Of a stretch of DNA of 7,053 bases, positions 1 through 5,731 are shown piece by piece (within the stretch, counting starts at the first letter, position 1; each line of letters starts with the position of its first letter). Source of the stretch: Flavobacteriales bacterium CG18_big_fil_WC_8_21_14_2_50_32_9 (GTDB lineage: Bacteria; Bacteroidota; Bacteroidia; Flavobacteriales_E; Vicingaceae); the NCBI GenBank assembly GCA_002770955.1, contig PCUH01000235.1:10417-17469 (forward strand), read 5' to 3'. Position numbers and translations under genes: made by a program. The notes beneath the pieces were generated by a model. The model saw nothing but the letters and a program-made list of their open reading frames with translations, did not search any database and had not been told where the DNA came from.

Positions 1-42
1 TTAGTAGTTAGGTACTACTAATCCCTAGCCCCTAACTACTAA
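1..42. repeat. Inverted repeat, 12-bp arms, with a competing shorter hairpin
   Basis: Bases 1-12 (TTAGTAGTTAGG) are perfectly complementary to 31-42 (CCTAACTACTAA), with an 18-base loop. The same left arm can instead pair locally: 1-8 with 14-21 (TTAGTAGT / ACTACTAA) around a 5-base loop. The two pairings exclude each other. The left arm starts at the window edge, so the structure may extend upstream. There is no T-tract after the right arm, so this is not a classical intrinsic terminator. Confidence 0.6.
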
Positions 43-72
43 CACCTAACACCTAACTAATAACACCTAATA
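17..72. repeat. Degenerate heptanucleotide tandem repeat (CCTAACA-like)
   Basis: Reading in steps of seven from base 31 gives CCTAACT, ACTAACA, CCTAACA, CCTAACT, AATAACA and CCTAATA. A more degenerate CCTAGCC lies just before (24-30), and a poor match, ACTAATC, before that (17-23). The CCTAA core recurs at 31, 45, 52 and 66, spacings of 14, 7 and 14, so the period is seven. The last unit ends on the A of the start codon at 72, which makes the repeat the immediate leader of the activator gene. It carries no open frame into that gene: the in-frame stop TAA is at 54-56. The array may simply be slippage-derived intergenic sequence; its function is unknown. Confidence 0.75.
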
Positions 73-1313
73 TGGATACACAACAAATAAAACAACGCTT
101 TGGTATCATTGGAAGTTCTCCAATGTTAGACAGAGCGATAAATATTGCAGCTCAAGTTGCATTGACTGATTTATCGGTATTAATTACTGGCGAAAGTGGT
201 GTAGGGAAAGAAGTAATGCCTCAAATAATTCATCAACTTGGAAGCAGAAAACACAACAAATATATTCCAGTTAATTGTGGAGCAATTCCAGAAGGAACGA
301 TAGATTCAGAACTTTTTGGGCACGAAAAAGGAGCTTTTACTGGTGCCCACGAAGCACGAAAAGGTTATTTTGAAGTTGCTGATGGAGGGACCATTTTTTT
401 AGATGAAGTTGGTGAACTTCCTTTATCAACTCAAGCTCGATTATTACGGATACTTGAAACTGGTGAATTTATTAAAGTAGGTTCATCAAAAGTACAAAAA
501 ACCAATGTACGAATAGTTGCTGCAACCAATGTGAAACTTGCTGAAGCAGTTAAGAAAAATAAATTTCGTGAAGATTTATTTTATCGGTTAAATACCGTAC
601 CTATTGTTTTACCATCCTTGCGTGAACGAAAAGAAGACATTCATTTGTTGTTTAGAAAATTTGCTTCAGATTTTGCCTCAAAATACAGAATGCCTTCCAT
701 TCAACTTACTCCTGAAGCAACGGAAATGCTTATCAAATACCCTTGGCCCGGAAACATCCGTCAGTTAAAAAATGTAGCCGAACAGATTTCAGTGATAGAA
801 AATAACCGTGAAATTTCTGCAGCTATACTTTCCCATTATTTACCAAGCGATTCTACCCAAACATTACCAGCACTTTATAAAGGAGCAGAAAATTCAGATT
901 TGTCGGAAAGAGAAATTTTATATAAAGTACTTTTTGATTTGAAAGACGATGTAAATGAATTAAAAAAACTAGTTTTTGGAATTATGAACAGTAATAAATC
1001 TAATCTTACTGAAAATGATGAAAGCGATTCCCTAATAAAAAGTATCCAGCGTTTATATGCAAAATCAACAACAGAAATAGAAGAAAATGGAACTCCTGAA
1101 GTATATAAGCCTAAAATTATCACTCCTGAAGAAGCTTTTGATGAACACGAAGATATAGAAGAAGAATCCTTATCTTTGGCTGATAAAGAAAAGGAAATGA
1201 TTTTGAAATCCTTACAAAAACACAACAACAGAAGACGAAAAGCGGCCGAAGAATTAGGTATTTCTGAACGTACTTTATACAGAAAAATAAAAGAATACGA
1301 CATCAATGAATAA
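72..1313 (+). CDS. Sigma-54-dependent transcriptional activator, AAA+ plus Fis-type HTH, no sensor domain
   Basis: An ATP-driven activator that remodels sigma-54 RNA polymerase at -24/-12 promoters; it acts in the cytoplasm. The 413-residue protein starts almost directly with the AAA+ domain (about residues 10-240). Visible motifs are Walker A GESGVGKE (40-47), the sigma-54-contacting GAFTGA loop (87-92), Walker B GGTIFLDE (105-112), sensor I VAATN (149-153), arginine-finger region FREDLFYRLN (165-174) and sensor II WPGNIRQL (225-232). A linker of about 125 residues follows, with a heptad-like charged segment (277-305) and an acidic stretch (352-368). A Fis-type helix-turn-helix closes the protein (about 387-410). 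There is no receiver, PAS or GAF domain, so the input signal is unknown. The ATG at 72 is the only sensible start, because the frame is closed by TAA at 54. The gene overlaps lptE by 8 bases. No TAnnTTTG box is visible in the 71 bases upstream, so it may be co-transcribed with an unseen gene. Confidence 0.95.
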   Translation: MDTQQIKQRFGIIGSSPMLDRAINIAAQVALTDLSVLITGESGVGKEVMPQIIHQLGSRKHNKYIPVNCGAIPEGTIDSELFGHEKGAFTGAHEARKGYFEVADGGTIFLDEVGELPLSTQARLLRILETGEFIKVGSSKVQKTNVRIVAATNVKLAEAVKKNKFREDLFYRLNTVPIVLPSLRERKEDIHLLFRKFASDFASKYRMPSIQLTPEATEMLIKYPWPGNIRQLKNVAEQISVIENNREISAAILSHYLPSDSTQTLPALYKGAENSDLSEREILYKVLFDLKDDVNELKKLVFGIMNSNKSNLTENDESDSLIKSIQRLYAKSTTEIEENGTPEVYKPKIITPEEAFDEHEDIEEESLSLADKEKEMILKSLQKHNNRRRKAAEELGISERTLYRKIKEYDINE

Positions 1314-1809
1314 ACGAAGCCTATCTCTGATTTTTCTTTTTGCACTAATTTTTTCTTGTAAAATAGATTATTCATTTACAGGTGCATCTATTGCTCCTGA
1401 TGTGAAAACATTTTCTATTAAAACATTTCAAAATTTTGCTCCATTGGCAAATGCAAATCTTAGTCAAACATTTACAGAAGCACTAAAAGATGTTTTCATA
1501 TCGCAAACCAATTTGAAATTATTGCCATCTGGGGGTGATTTATTGTTGGAAGGAAGTATTACAGATTATTCCATTACTCCTAATGCCATTCAAGGCGACC
1601 AAACTGCTGCCACCAACCGACTTACAATTACTGTTGATGTAAAATTTACCAATACGAAAAACGAAAAACAAAATTTTGAAAGTAGCTTTTCTCGCTTTGC
1701 CGACTATGAAACGAACTTAAATTTAACCACTATAGAAGATAATCTTATAAAAACTATCAACGAACAACTTACACAAGATATTTTTAATAGAGCAGTAAGT
1801 AATTGGTAA
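1306..1809 (+). CDS. lptE: LPS assembly lipoprotein LptE
   Basis: LptE is the outer-membrane lipoprotein that plugs the LptD barrel and helps insert lipopolysaccharide into the outer leaflet. The 167-residue product has a lipoprotein signal (MNKR, then a hydrophobic segment) with lipobox IFSC, so Cys18 is the predicted lipidation site. The mature part reads SFTGASIAPDVKTFSI (23-38), then LSQTFTEALKD, the LLLEGSITDYSITP strand region, LTITVDVKF, and a C-terminal helix ending in FNRAVSNW. This matches the short Bacteroidota LptE form as I know it. The residues after Cys18 (KIDYS) do not form a strong acidic surface-export signal, consistent with a periplasm-facing location (inference). The start ATG lies inside the last codons of the activator, and the 8-base overlap implies translational coupling. 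Confidence 0.9.
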   Translation: MNKRSLSLIFLFALIFSCKIDYSFTGASIAPDVKTFSIKTFQNFAPLANANLSQTFTEALKDVFISQTNLKLLPSGGDLLLEGSITDYSITPNAIQGDQTAATNRLTITVDVKFTNTKNEKQNFESSFSRFADYETNLNLTTIEDNLIKTINEQLTQDIFNRAVSNW

Positions 1810-1814
1810 TCCCA

Positions 1815-2795
1815 TTAGACTTGAAACTGACTTGAAATACTGTTTAACACATTAAAAATTTCTTGCACCTCCATTTCTGTAACCAATTTTATTTTATGTT
1901 CTTTAAGGTGAGGGATTCCTTTAAAATAGTTAGAATAATGCCTACGCATTTCCATTATACCTAATTTTTCGCCTTTCCATTGCAACGACATTTCCAAGTG
2001 TTTTTTTGCAGCCTCCACACGCATTTCTATTGTTGGAGGAGGTAAATGTTCACCCGTTTTCATAAAATGTTTAATCTCATTAAAAATCCATGGGTAACCA
2101 ATACTTGCTCTTCCTATCATTACTCCATCTACTCCAAAACGATTTTTATTTTCCAATGCTTTTTCAGGTGTATTCACATCACCATTTCCAAAAACAGGAA
2201 TATGCATTCTAGTATTGTTTTTTACATCAGCTATTAAACTCCAATCAGCTTCACCTTTATACATTTGCTTTCGGGTTCTTCCATGAATGGAAATGGCTTT
2301 AATACCAACATCTTGTAACCTTTCAGCAACTTCAACAATATATTTAGAGCTTTCATCCCAGCCTAAACGTGTTTTTACAGTAACAGGCAAATGAGTGGAT
2401 TTCACAATTTCTGCAGTCATACGTACCATTTTGGGAATATCTTGTAAAATTCCCGCTCCAGAACCTTTACAAGCTACTTTTTTAACTGGACAGCCATAGT
2501 TTATATCAATAATATCAGGATTTGCTTGTGTGGTAACTTCTGTAGCCAAACGCATAGAATCAATGTCATTACCAAAAATTTGAATTCCTATGGGGCGTTC
2601 ATATTCAAAAATATCTAATTTTTGAATGCTTTTGGCGGCATCTCTAATTAACCCTTCGGACGAAATAAATTCGGTGTACATTAAATCTGCTCCATTTTCT
2701 TTGCACAATGCTCTGAAAGGAGGGTCGCTCACGTCTTCCATAGGAGCTAACAACAAAGGAAACGCTCCCAATTCTATATCACCAATTTTTACCAT
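1815..2795 (-). CDS. dusB: tRNA-dihydrouridine synthase, DusB-like
   Basis: An FMN-dependent, NADPH-using enzyme that reduces uridine to dihydrouridine in the D-loop region of tRNA, in the cytoplasm. The 326-residue length is normal for the family. The N-terminal TIM barrel shows FMN-site APMEDVSD (17-24), MYTEFISSEGL (39-49), DINYGCPV (97-104) with the expected catalytic Cys102, VKTRLGW (140-146) with Lys141, SIHGRTR (169-175) with His171, FGNGDV (202-207) and GVMIGR (224-229). The C-terminal helical tRNA-binding domain spans about 255-320 and includes MRRHYSNYFKG. The set of motifs fits the DusB branch best; the exact subfamily is inferred by eye. The start ATG is at 2793-2795, with a -7-like box just upstream. 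Its 3' end faces lptE with 5 bases between the stop codons. Confidence 0.95.
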   Translation of the reverse strand: MVKIGDIELGAFPLLLAPMEDVSDPPFRALCKENGADLMYTEFISSEGLIRDAAKSIQKLDIFEYERPIGIQIFGNDIDSMRLATEVTTQANPDIIDINYGCPVKKVACKGSGAGILQDIPKMVRMTAEIVKSTHLPVTVKTRLGWDESSKYIVEVAERLQDVGIKAISIHGRTRKQMYKGEADWSLIADVKNNTRMHIPVFGNGDVNTPEKALENKNRFGVDGVMIGRASIGYPWIFNEIKHFMKTGEHLPPPTIEMRVEAAKKHLEMSLQWKGEKLGIMEMRRHYSNYFKGIPHLKEHKIKLVTEMEVQEIFNVLNSISSQFQV

Positions 2796-2811
2796 ATCGT
2801 TAAAAGTGATA

Positions 2812-2819
2812 CAAAATTA
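2812..2819 (-). promoter_or_regulatory. Candidate -7 box for the dus gene
   Basis: On the minus strand this reads TAATTTTG, a full match to the Bacteroidota sigma-ABfr -7 consensus TAnnTTTG. It would give a leader of only about 10-12 bases before the ATG at 2795. I find no clear TTG-type -33 element, so the match rests on one box in AT-rich DNA. The alternative is readthrough from the lipoprotein gene, 67 bases upstream on the same strand. Confidence 0.4.
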
Positions 2820-2862
2820 CGTAAAGAATAGTTGAGAATTTGTGAGATTTATTTCCTCGTAT

Positions 2863-3423
2863 TTAAAACCCTGACTTTTTCATATAAATCCTAATTTTTT
2901 CATATTCTGGCGAATATTTTCTATAAAAATCAAGTGGAGCTTCAAAAAAATTTTCATTTCCTTGATGTTCCTTGATAAAAGAAGTTAATTCACTAACTGT
3001 TAGAGAATCGGAGGTTATTTTTTGTTTTGCAAAATCACTTTCAATAAATCGAACAGAAAATTCATTTTTACTGTCCCAGTTTAATTTGGCAAACACAAAA
3101 AATCCGTCTTTGCTTTCGAGGTTATAAATAACATCTTCTCCTAGTGCTGCTCCAAAGGCTCTGAAATCAGTTGCATCTTTCACTCTATTGGTTTTGTCGT
3201 AAGATTTCATATTTATCTGCACCACTTTATTGTTTAATTTGCTGATTATAAGCTCATCTCTATTTCCATCCTCATGAAATGCGACCCATTCTCCTACTAT
3301 ATTTTTATCGTATTTTACAGCATTTTCATAATTAGTTAAAGCAATTTTTGTTTGATAAGGACATGCTAAAAGTAGTAATGGTAATAAAAAAAATAAAAGG
3401 TAGCGTTTAGTTAATTTAATCAT
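2863..3423 (-). CDS. Small lipoprotein of unknown function
   Basis: I do not recognise this family. From the ATG at 3423 the product has 186 residues: a positive N-terminus (MIKLTKR), a leucine-rich hydrophobic segment (9-20) and lipobox LLAC with Cys21 as the predicted lipidation site. The mature part has a GEW motif (44-46) after a short linker, then alternating strand-like segments (ELIISKL, KVVQINMKSY, DGFFVFAKLNW, EFSVRFI). It ends with a helical-looking tail containing SELTSFIKEHQ and FFEAPLDFYRKY. This suggests a small beta-rich periplasmic domain, possibly lipocalin-like, but that is a guess. No acidic run follows the cysteine, so a surface-export signal is not evident. A TTG at 3453 in the same frame is unlikely to be the start, because it lies inside a promoter-like box and would put ten residues before a normal signal peptide. 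Confidence 0.8.
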   Translation of the reverse strand: MIKLTKRYLLFFLLPLLLLACPYQTKIALTNYENAVKYDKNIVGEWVAFHEDGNRDELIISKLNNKVVQINMKSYDKTNRVKDATDFRAFGAALGEDVIYNLESKDGFFVFAKLNWDSKNEFSVRFIESDFAKQKITSDSLTVSELTSFIKEHQGNENFFEAPLDFYRKYSPEYEKIRIYMKKSGF

Positions 3424-3450
3424 TGTACAAGTTTTAAAAGTTTTTAGAAA

Positions 3451-3458
3451 CAAAGTTA
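3451..3458 (-). promoter_or_regulatory. Candidate -7 box for the lipoprotein gene
   Basis: The minus strand reads TAACTTTG, a full match to TAnnTTTG. Transcription would begin near 3443-3445, giving a leader of about 20 bases to the ATG at 3423. The box overlaps the upstream in-frame TTG, which argues for the ATG as the true start. No convincing -33 element is seen. Confidence 0.5.
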
Positions 3459-3570
3459 ATTCTAAAAATTTCCTTTGATTGTTAATGGGTTATAATTTGA
3501 AAGGATAAATGTATCATTTTTTTTTAAGTTTAAAAAGATGAAAGATAAAAATTTAAGTAATACTATTTAC

Positions 3571-3578
3571 TATCTTTG
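3571..3578 (+). promoter_or_regulatory. Candidate -7 box for the acyltransferase-dehydrogenase unit
   Basis: TATCTTTG matches the Bacteroidota TAnnTTTG consensus in full. It lies 35 bases before the TTG start at 3613, leaving a leader of roughly 25-30 bases. The -33 region (around 3545-3552) lacks a clear TTG. With the minus-strand box at 3451-3458 it makes the 189-base intergenic space a divergent promoter region. That space also holds a 9-base T run at 3517-3525. Confidence 0.5.
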
Positions 3579-3612
3579 TTGCGTTTGAAAATCGCACCTA
3601 AATTATCCTATT

Positions 3613-4749
3613 TTGAATTTTGAAGATATAAGAGCTTACAACGATGAAGAATACCAATCTGTAATGATAAAACTTACTCAGATTGACTTGTTGATGGAAG
3701 CTATTCAATTTTATTTACCCGAATTAACTCTTACACAAATAAAAGAAACCCTACTTTCCTTTAAAACCATACAAGATTTTCAGAGTGAAATGGTGTGTAT
3801 GGTTATCGGAAAGATGGTAAATCATTCAGCTAAATCACTTACTTTTAAAGGAATAAAAGATATTGATTCAAAAAAAAATTACTTATTTATTTCTAATCAT
3901 AGAGACATTGTTTTGGATTCGGCTTTAATTAATTATGGGCTAAACCTCAATAATTACAACACAAGTGAAATTGCAATTGGCAGTAATTTGTTATCAATGC
4001 CTTGGATAAAAGATTTAGTTCGGCTAAACAAAAGTTTCATAGTAAAAAGAAACATTCCAAAGCAAGAAATTTTAGAAGCATCCAAAGCACTTTCAGCTTA
4101 TATTAATTACACGTTGAAAGAAAAGAACCAATCCATTTGGATAGCTCAGCGAGAAGGAAGAGCTAAAGATGGTTTTGATAAAACCAATCCAGGGTTATTA
4201 AAAATGTTTGGTTTATGTTCTTCCGAAGATTTATTAACCCATTTAATTGGATTAAACATAACGCCTGTTGCTATTTCTTATGAATATGACCCTTGCGACT
4301 ACCTTAAAATCAATGAACTGATTAAAAAACACAATGGAGAACTTTATTCAAAAACTGAAAATGAAGACAATCAACACATGGTGTTGGGAATGAAAGGCTA
4401 TAAAGGGAACATAAACATTCATTTTGCAGCACCCATTAACAATAAAATAGCTTCACTTTCTCACATTAAAAATAGAAATGATTTATTGAAAGAAATTGCC
4501 GATATTATTGATAACGAAATCTATAAGCATTACTATTTATTTGCTTCACACTATGTTGCTTATGACTTATTACATCATTCAAATGAATTTGAAAATGAAT
4601 ATACAGCAGAAGAAAAACAAACATTTGTTGATTATGTTGAAAAGAGAACAGCCGATTTTAAAGGAAATGACTTAGCCAAAGAAATTTTTTTAAAAATGTA
4701 TGCAAACCCAGTATTAAACAAAATGAAAACACAAAAAATTAATAATTAG
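3613..4749 (+). CDS. Probable glycerolipid (1-acyl-glycerol-3-phosphate type) acyltransferase
   Basis: Likely transfers an acyl chain to a glycerolipid or related acceptor at the inner membrane; the exact substrate is unknown. The 378-residue protein carries PlsC/LPLAT-type blocks: SNHRDIVLD (94-102) as motif I, a GSNLLSMPWIKDLVRLNKSFIVKR block (123-146) as the acceptor-site region, IWIAQREGRAKDG (175-187) as the EGR motif (E181, R183), and ITPVAISYEYDP (216-227) as motif IV. In motif I the aspartate that would end the motif is five residues beyond His96 (H-x5-D) rather than the usual four. The N-terminal EDIRAYNDEE and an extra C-terminal part of about 100 residues make it longer than PlsC (about 240). 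The start is TTG: the frame closes at TGA 3586-3588, no ATG occurs before codon 18, and EDIR-type N-termini are usual in relatives as I recall them. The dehydrogenase follows after 21 bases with no promoter, so the two are probably co-transcribed. Confidence 0.85.
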   Translation: MNFEDIRAYNDEEYQSVMIKLTQIDLLMEAIQFYLPELTLTQIKETLLSFKTIQDFQSEMVCMVIGKMVNHSAKSLTFKGIKDIDSKKNYLFISNHRDIVLDSALINYGLNLNNYNTSEIAIGSNLLSMPWIKDLVRLNKSFIVKRNIPKQEILEASKALSAYINYTLKEKNQSIWIAQREGRAKDGFDKTNPGLLKMFGLCSSEDLLTHLIGLNITPVAISYEYDPCDYLKINELIKKHNGELYSKTENEDNQHMVLGMKGYKGNINIHFAAPINNKIASLSHIKNRNDLLKEIADIIDNEIYKHYYLFASHYVAYDLLHHSNEFENEYTAEEKQTFVDYVEKRTADFKGNDLAKEIFLKMYANPVLNKMKTQKINN

Positions 4750-4770
4750 TAACAATAAAACTAGTAAAAA

Positions 4771-5658
4771 ATGAAAAACATTGCAGTAATAGGTGCAGGA
4801 ACAATGGGAAATGGAATCGCTCACACCTTTGCACAATCAGGATTCAAAGTAAATTTAATAGATATTTCTCAAACAGCATTAGATAAAGCAGTAGCAACTA
4901 TTTCTAAAAATTTAGATAGAATGGTGGCAAAAGAAAAAATTACCGAAAGTGAAAAAACAAACACATTAAGTAATATTTCCACATTTACCGATATTGCAAC
5001 AGGAGTCAAAAATGTTGAATTAGTTGTTGAAGCGGCAACCGAAAACATTGATTTAAAGCTTAAAATTTTTAAAACCATTGATGAAGCAACAAGTCCTGAA
5101 GTAATACTGGCATCGAACACCTCTTCCATTTCAATTACAAAAATAGCATCAGTAACTTCTCGTCCCGACAAGGTAATTGGTATGCACTTTATGAACCCCG
5201 TTCCTGTTATGAAATTGGTAGAAATTATTAGAGGATATTCTACTTCAGATGAAGTAACCAGTGCCATTATGGAGCTTTCTAAGAAATTAGGCAAAGAACC
5301 TGTTGAAGTGAATGATTACCCTGGTTTTGTAGCTAACAGAATTTTAATGCCCATGATAAATGAAGCCATCATTACCTTGCATGAAAGTGTTGCTGGTGTG
5401 GAAGAAATTGACACAGTTATGAAATTAGGTATGGCTCACCCAATGGGACCGCTTCAACTGGCTGATTTTATTGGATTAGATGTTTGTTTATCTATACTAA
5501 ACGTGCTTTACGAAGGTTTTGGAAATCCAAAATATGCACCTTGTCCACTATTAGTAAATATGGTTACTGCTGGAAAATTAGGCGTGAAATCGGGAGAAGG
5601 TTTTTATTCTTGGACGCACGGAACAAAAGACTTGGTAGTTGCTCCTCAGTTTAAATAA
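4771..5658 (+). CDS. 3-hydroxyacyl-CoA (3-hydroxybutyryl-CoA) dehydrogenase
   Basis: Catalyses NAD(P)-dependent interconversion of 3-hydroxyacyl-CoA and 3-ketoacyl-CoA, in beta-oxidation or short-chain C4 metabolism, in the cytosol. The 295-residue length is that of the stand-alone enzyme, with no fused enoyl-CoA hydratase. The Rossmann domain has GAGTMGNGIA (8-17) and Asp31 at the end of beta-2, which favours NAD. Catalytic residues are visible with the family spacing: Ser118 in NTSS (116-119), His139 in GMHFMNP (137-143), Glu151 twelve residues on, and Asn189 in PGFVANRIL (184-192). The C-terminal dimerisation domain shows HPMGPLQLADFIGLDV (223-238) and GKLGVKSGEGFY (268-279). The best match is a 3-hydroxybutyryl-CoA dehydrogenase (hbd/paaH/fadB2-like); chain-length preference cannot be read from the sequence. 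The ATG at 4771 follows an A-rich stretch. The stop codon is part of the downstream terminator hairpin. Confidence 0.93.
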   Translation: MKNIAVIGAGTMGNGIAHTFAQSGFKVNLIDISQTALDKAVATISKNLDRMVAKEKITESEKTNTLSNISTFTDIATGVKNVELVVEAATENIDLKLKIFKTIDEATSPEVILASNTSSISITKIASVTSRPDKVIGMHFMNPVPVMKLVEIIRGYSTSDEVTSAIMELSKKLGKEPVEVNDYPGFVANRILMPMINEAIITLHESVAGVEEIDTVMKLGMAHPMGPLQLADFIGLDVCLSILNVLYEGFGNPKYAPCPLLVNMVTAGKLGVKSGEGFYSWTHGTKDLVVAPQFK

Positions 5659-5703
5659 AAGATTGGAAATTTGGAATTAACTTTCTAAATTTCCAATCTT
5701 TTT
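5657..5703 (+). terminator. Intrinsic terminator after the dehydrogenase gene
   Basis: Bases 5657-5672 (AAAAGATTGGAAATTT) pair perfectly with 5687-5702 (AAATTTCCAATCTTTT). Four further inner pairs including one G-U extend the stem to 20 pairs around a 6-base loop (5677-5682). The right arm ends in five Ts (5699-5703). The A-run on the left and T-run on the right would let it work in both directions. It begins in the last two bases of the dehydrogenase stop codon and ends 28 bases before the next start codon. The stem is AT-rich, so termination may be partial. Confidence 0.8.
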
Positions 5704-5705
5704 AA

Positions 5706-5713
5706 TATCTCGG
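5706..5713 (+). promoter_or_regulatory. Weak candidate -7 box for the LptF/G gene
   Basis: TATCTCGG matches TAnnTTTG at six of eight positions or fewer fixed ones (TA, T and the final G agree; two differ). It sits 18 bases before the ATG at 5732, just after the terminator, which is where a promoter would be needed. No -33 element is evident because the hairpin fills that space. Readthrough from the upstream unit is the alternative. Confidence 0.25.
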
Positions 5714-5731
5714 CAATAAAAACTGCCTAAA

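Noticed and set aside
1..72. Possible linear-replicon telomere or CRISPR array
   Set aside because: The CCTAA units recall eukaryotic telomere repeats, but the array is short, degenerate and runs into a coding start. CRISPR repeats need longer units separated by unique spacers, which are absent.
875..1375. Minus-strand open frame of 166 codons across the 3' half of the activator and the start of lptE
   Set aside because: It lies antisense to two well-supported genes, is serine/phenylalanine-rich in the manner of antisense translation of AT-rich coding DNA, and has no recognisable motif.
2046..2835. Two short plus-strand open frames (2046-2237 and 2626-2835)
   Set aside because: Both lie antisense to the dus gene, whose motifs span this stretch, and neither product resembles a protein.
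2863..3453. Longer form of the lipoprotein starting at TTG 3453
   Set aside because: The TTG lies within the TAACTTTG promoter-like box and would add ten residues ahead of a normal lipoprotein signal peptide; the ATG at 3423 is a better start.
3538..3588. Possible 16-codon leader peptide (ATG 3538 to TGA 3586)
   Set aside because: It would span the candidate -7 box at 3571-3578, so most of it would not be transcribed from that promoter, and there is no attenuator-like structure after it.
3978..3992. Sequence resembling a sigma-54 promoter (TGGCAGTAATTTGTT)
   Set aside because: It matches -24/-12 spacing except for GT in place of GC at -12, but it lies inside the acyltransferase coding region with no gene start following it.
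4869..5294. Minus-strand open frame of 141 codons within the dehydrogenase gene
   Set aside because: It is antisense to the catalytic core of a clearly conserved enzyme and has no motif or promoter of its own.
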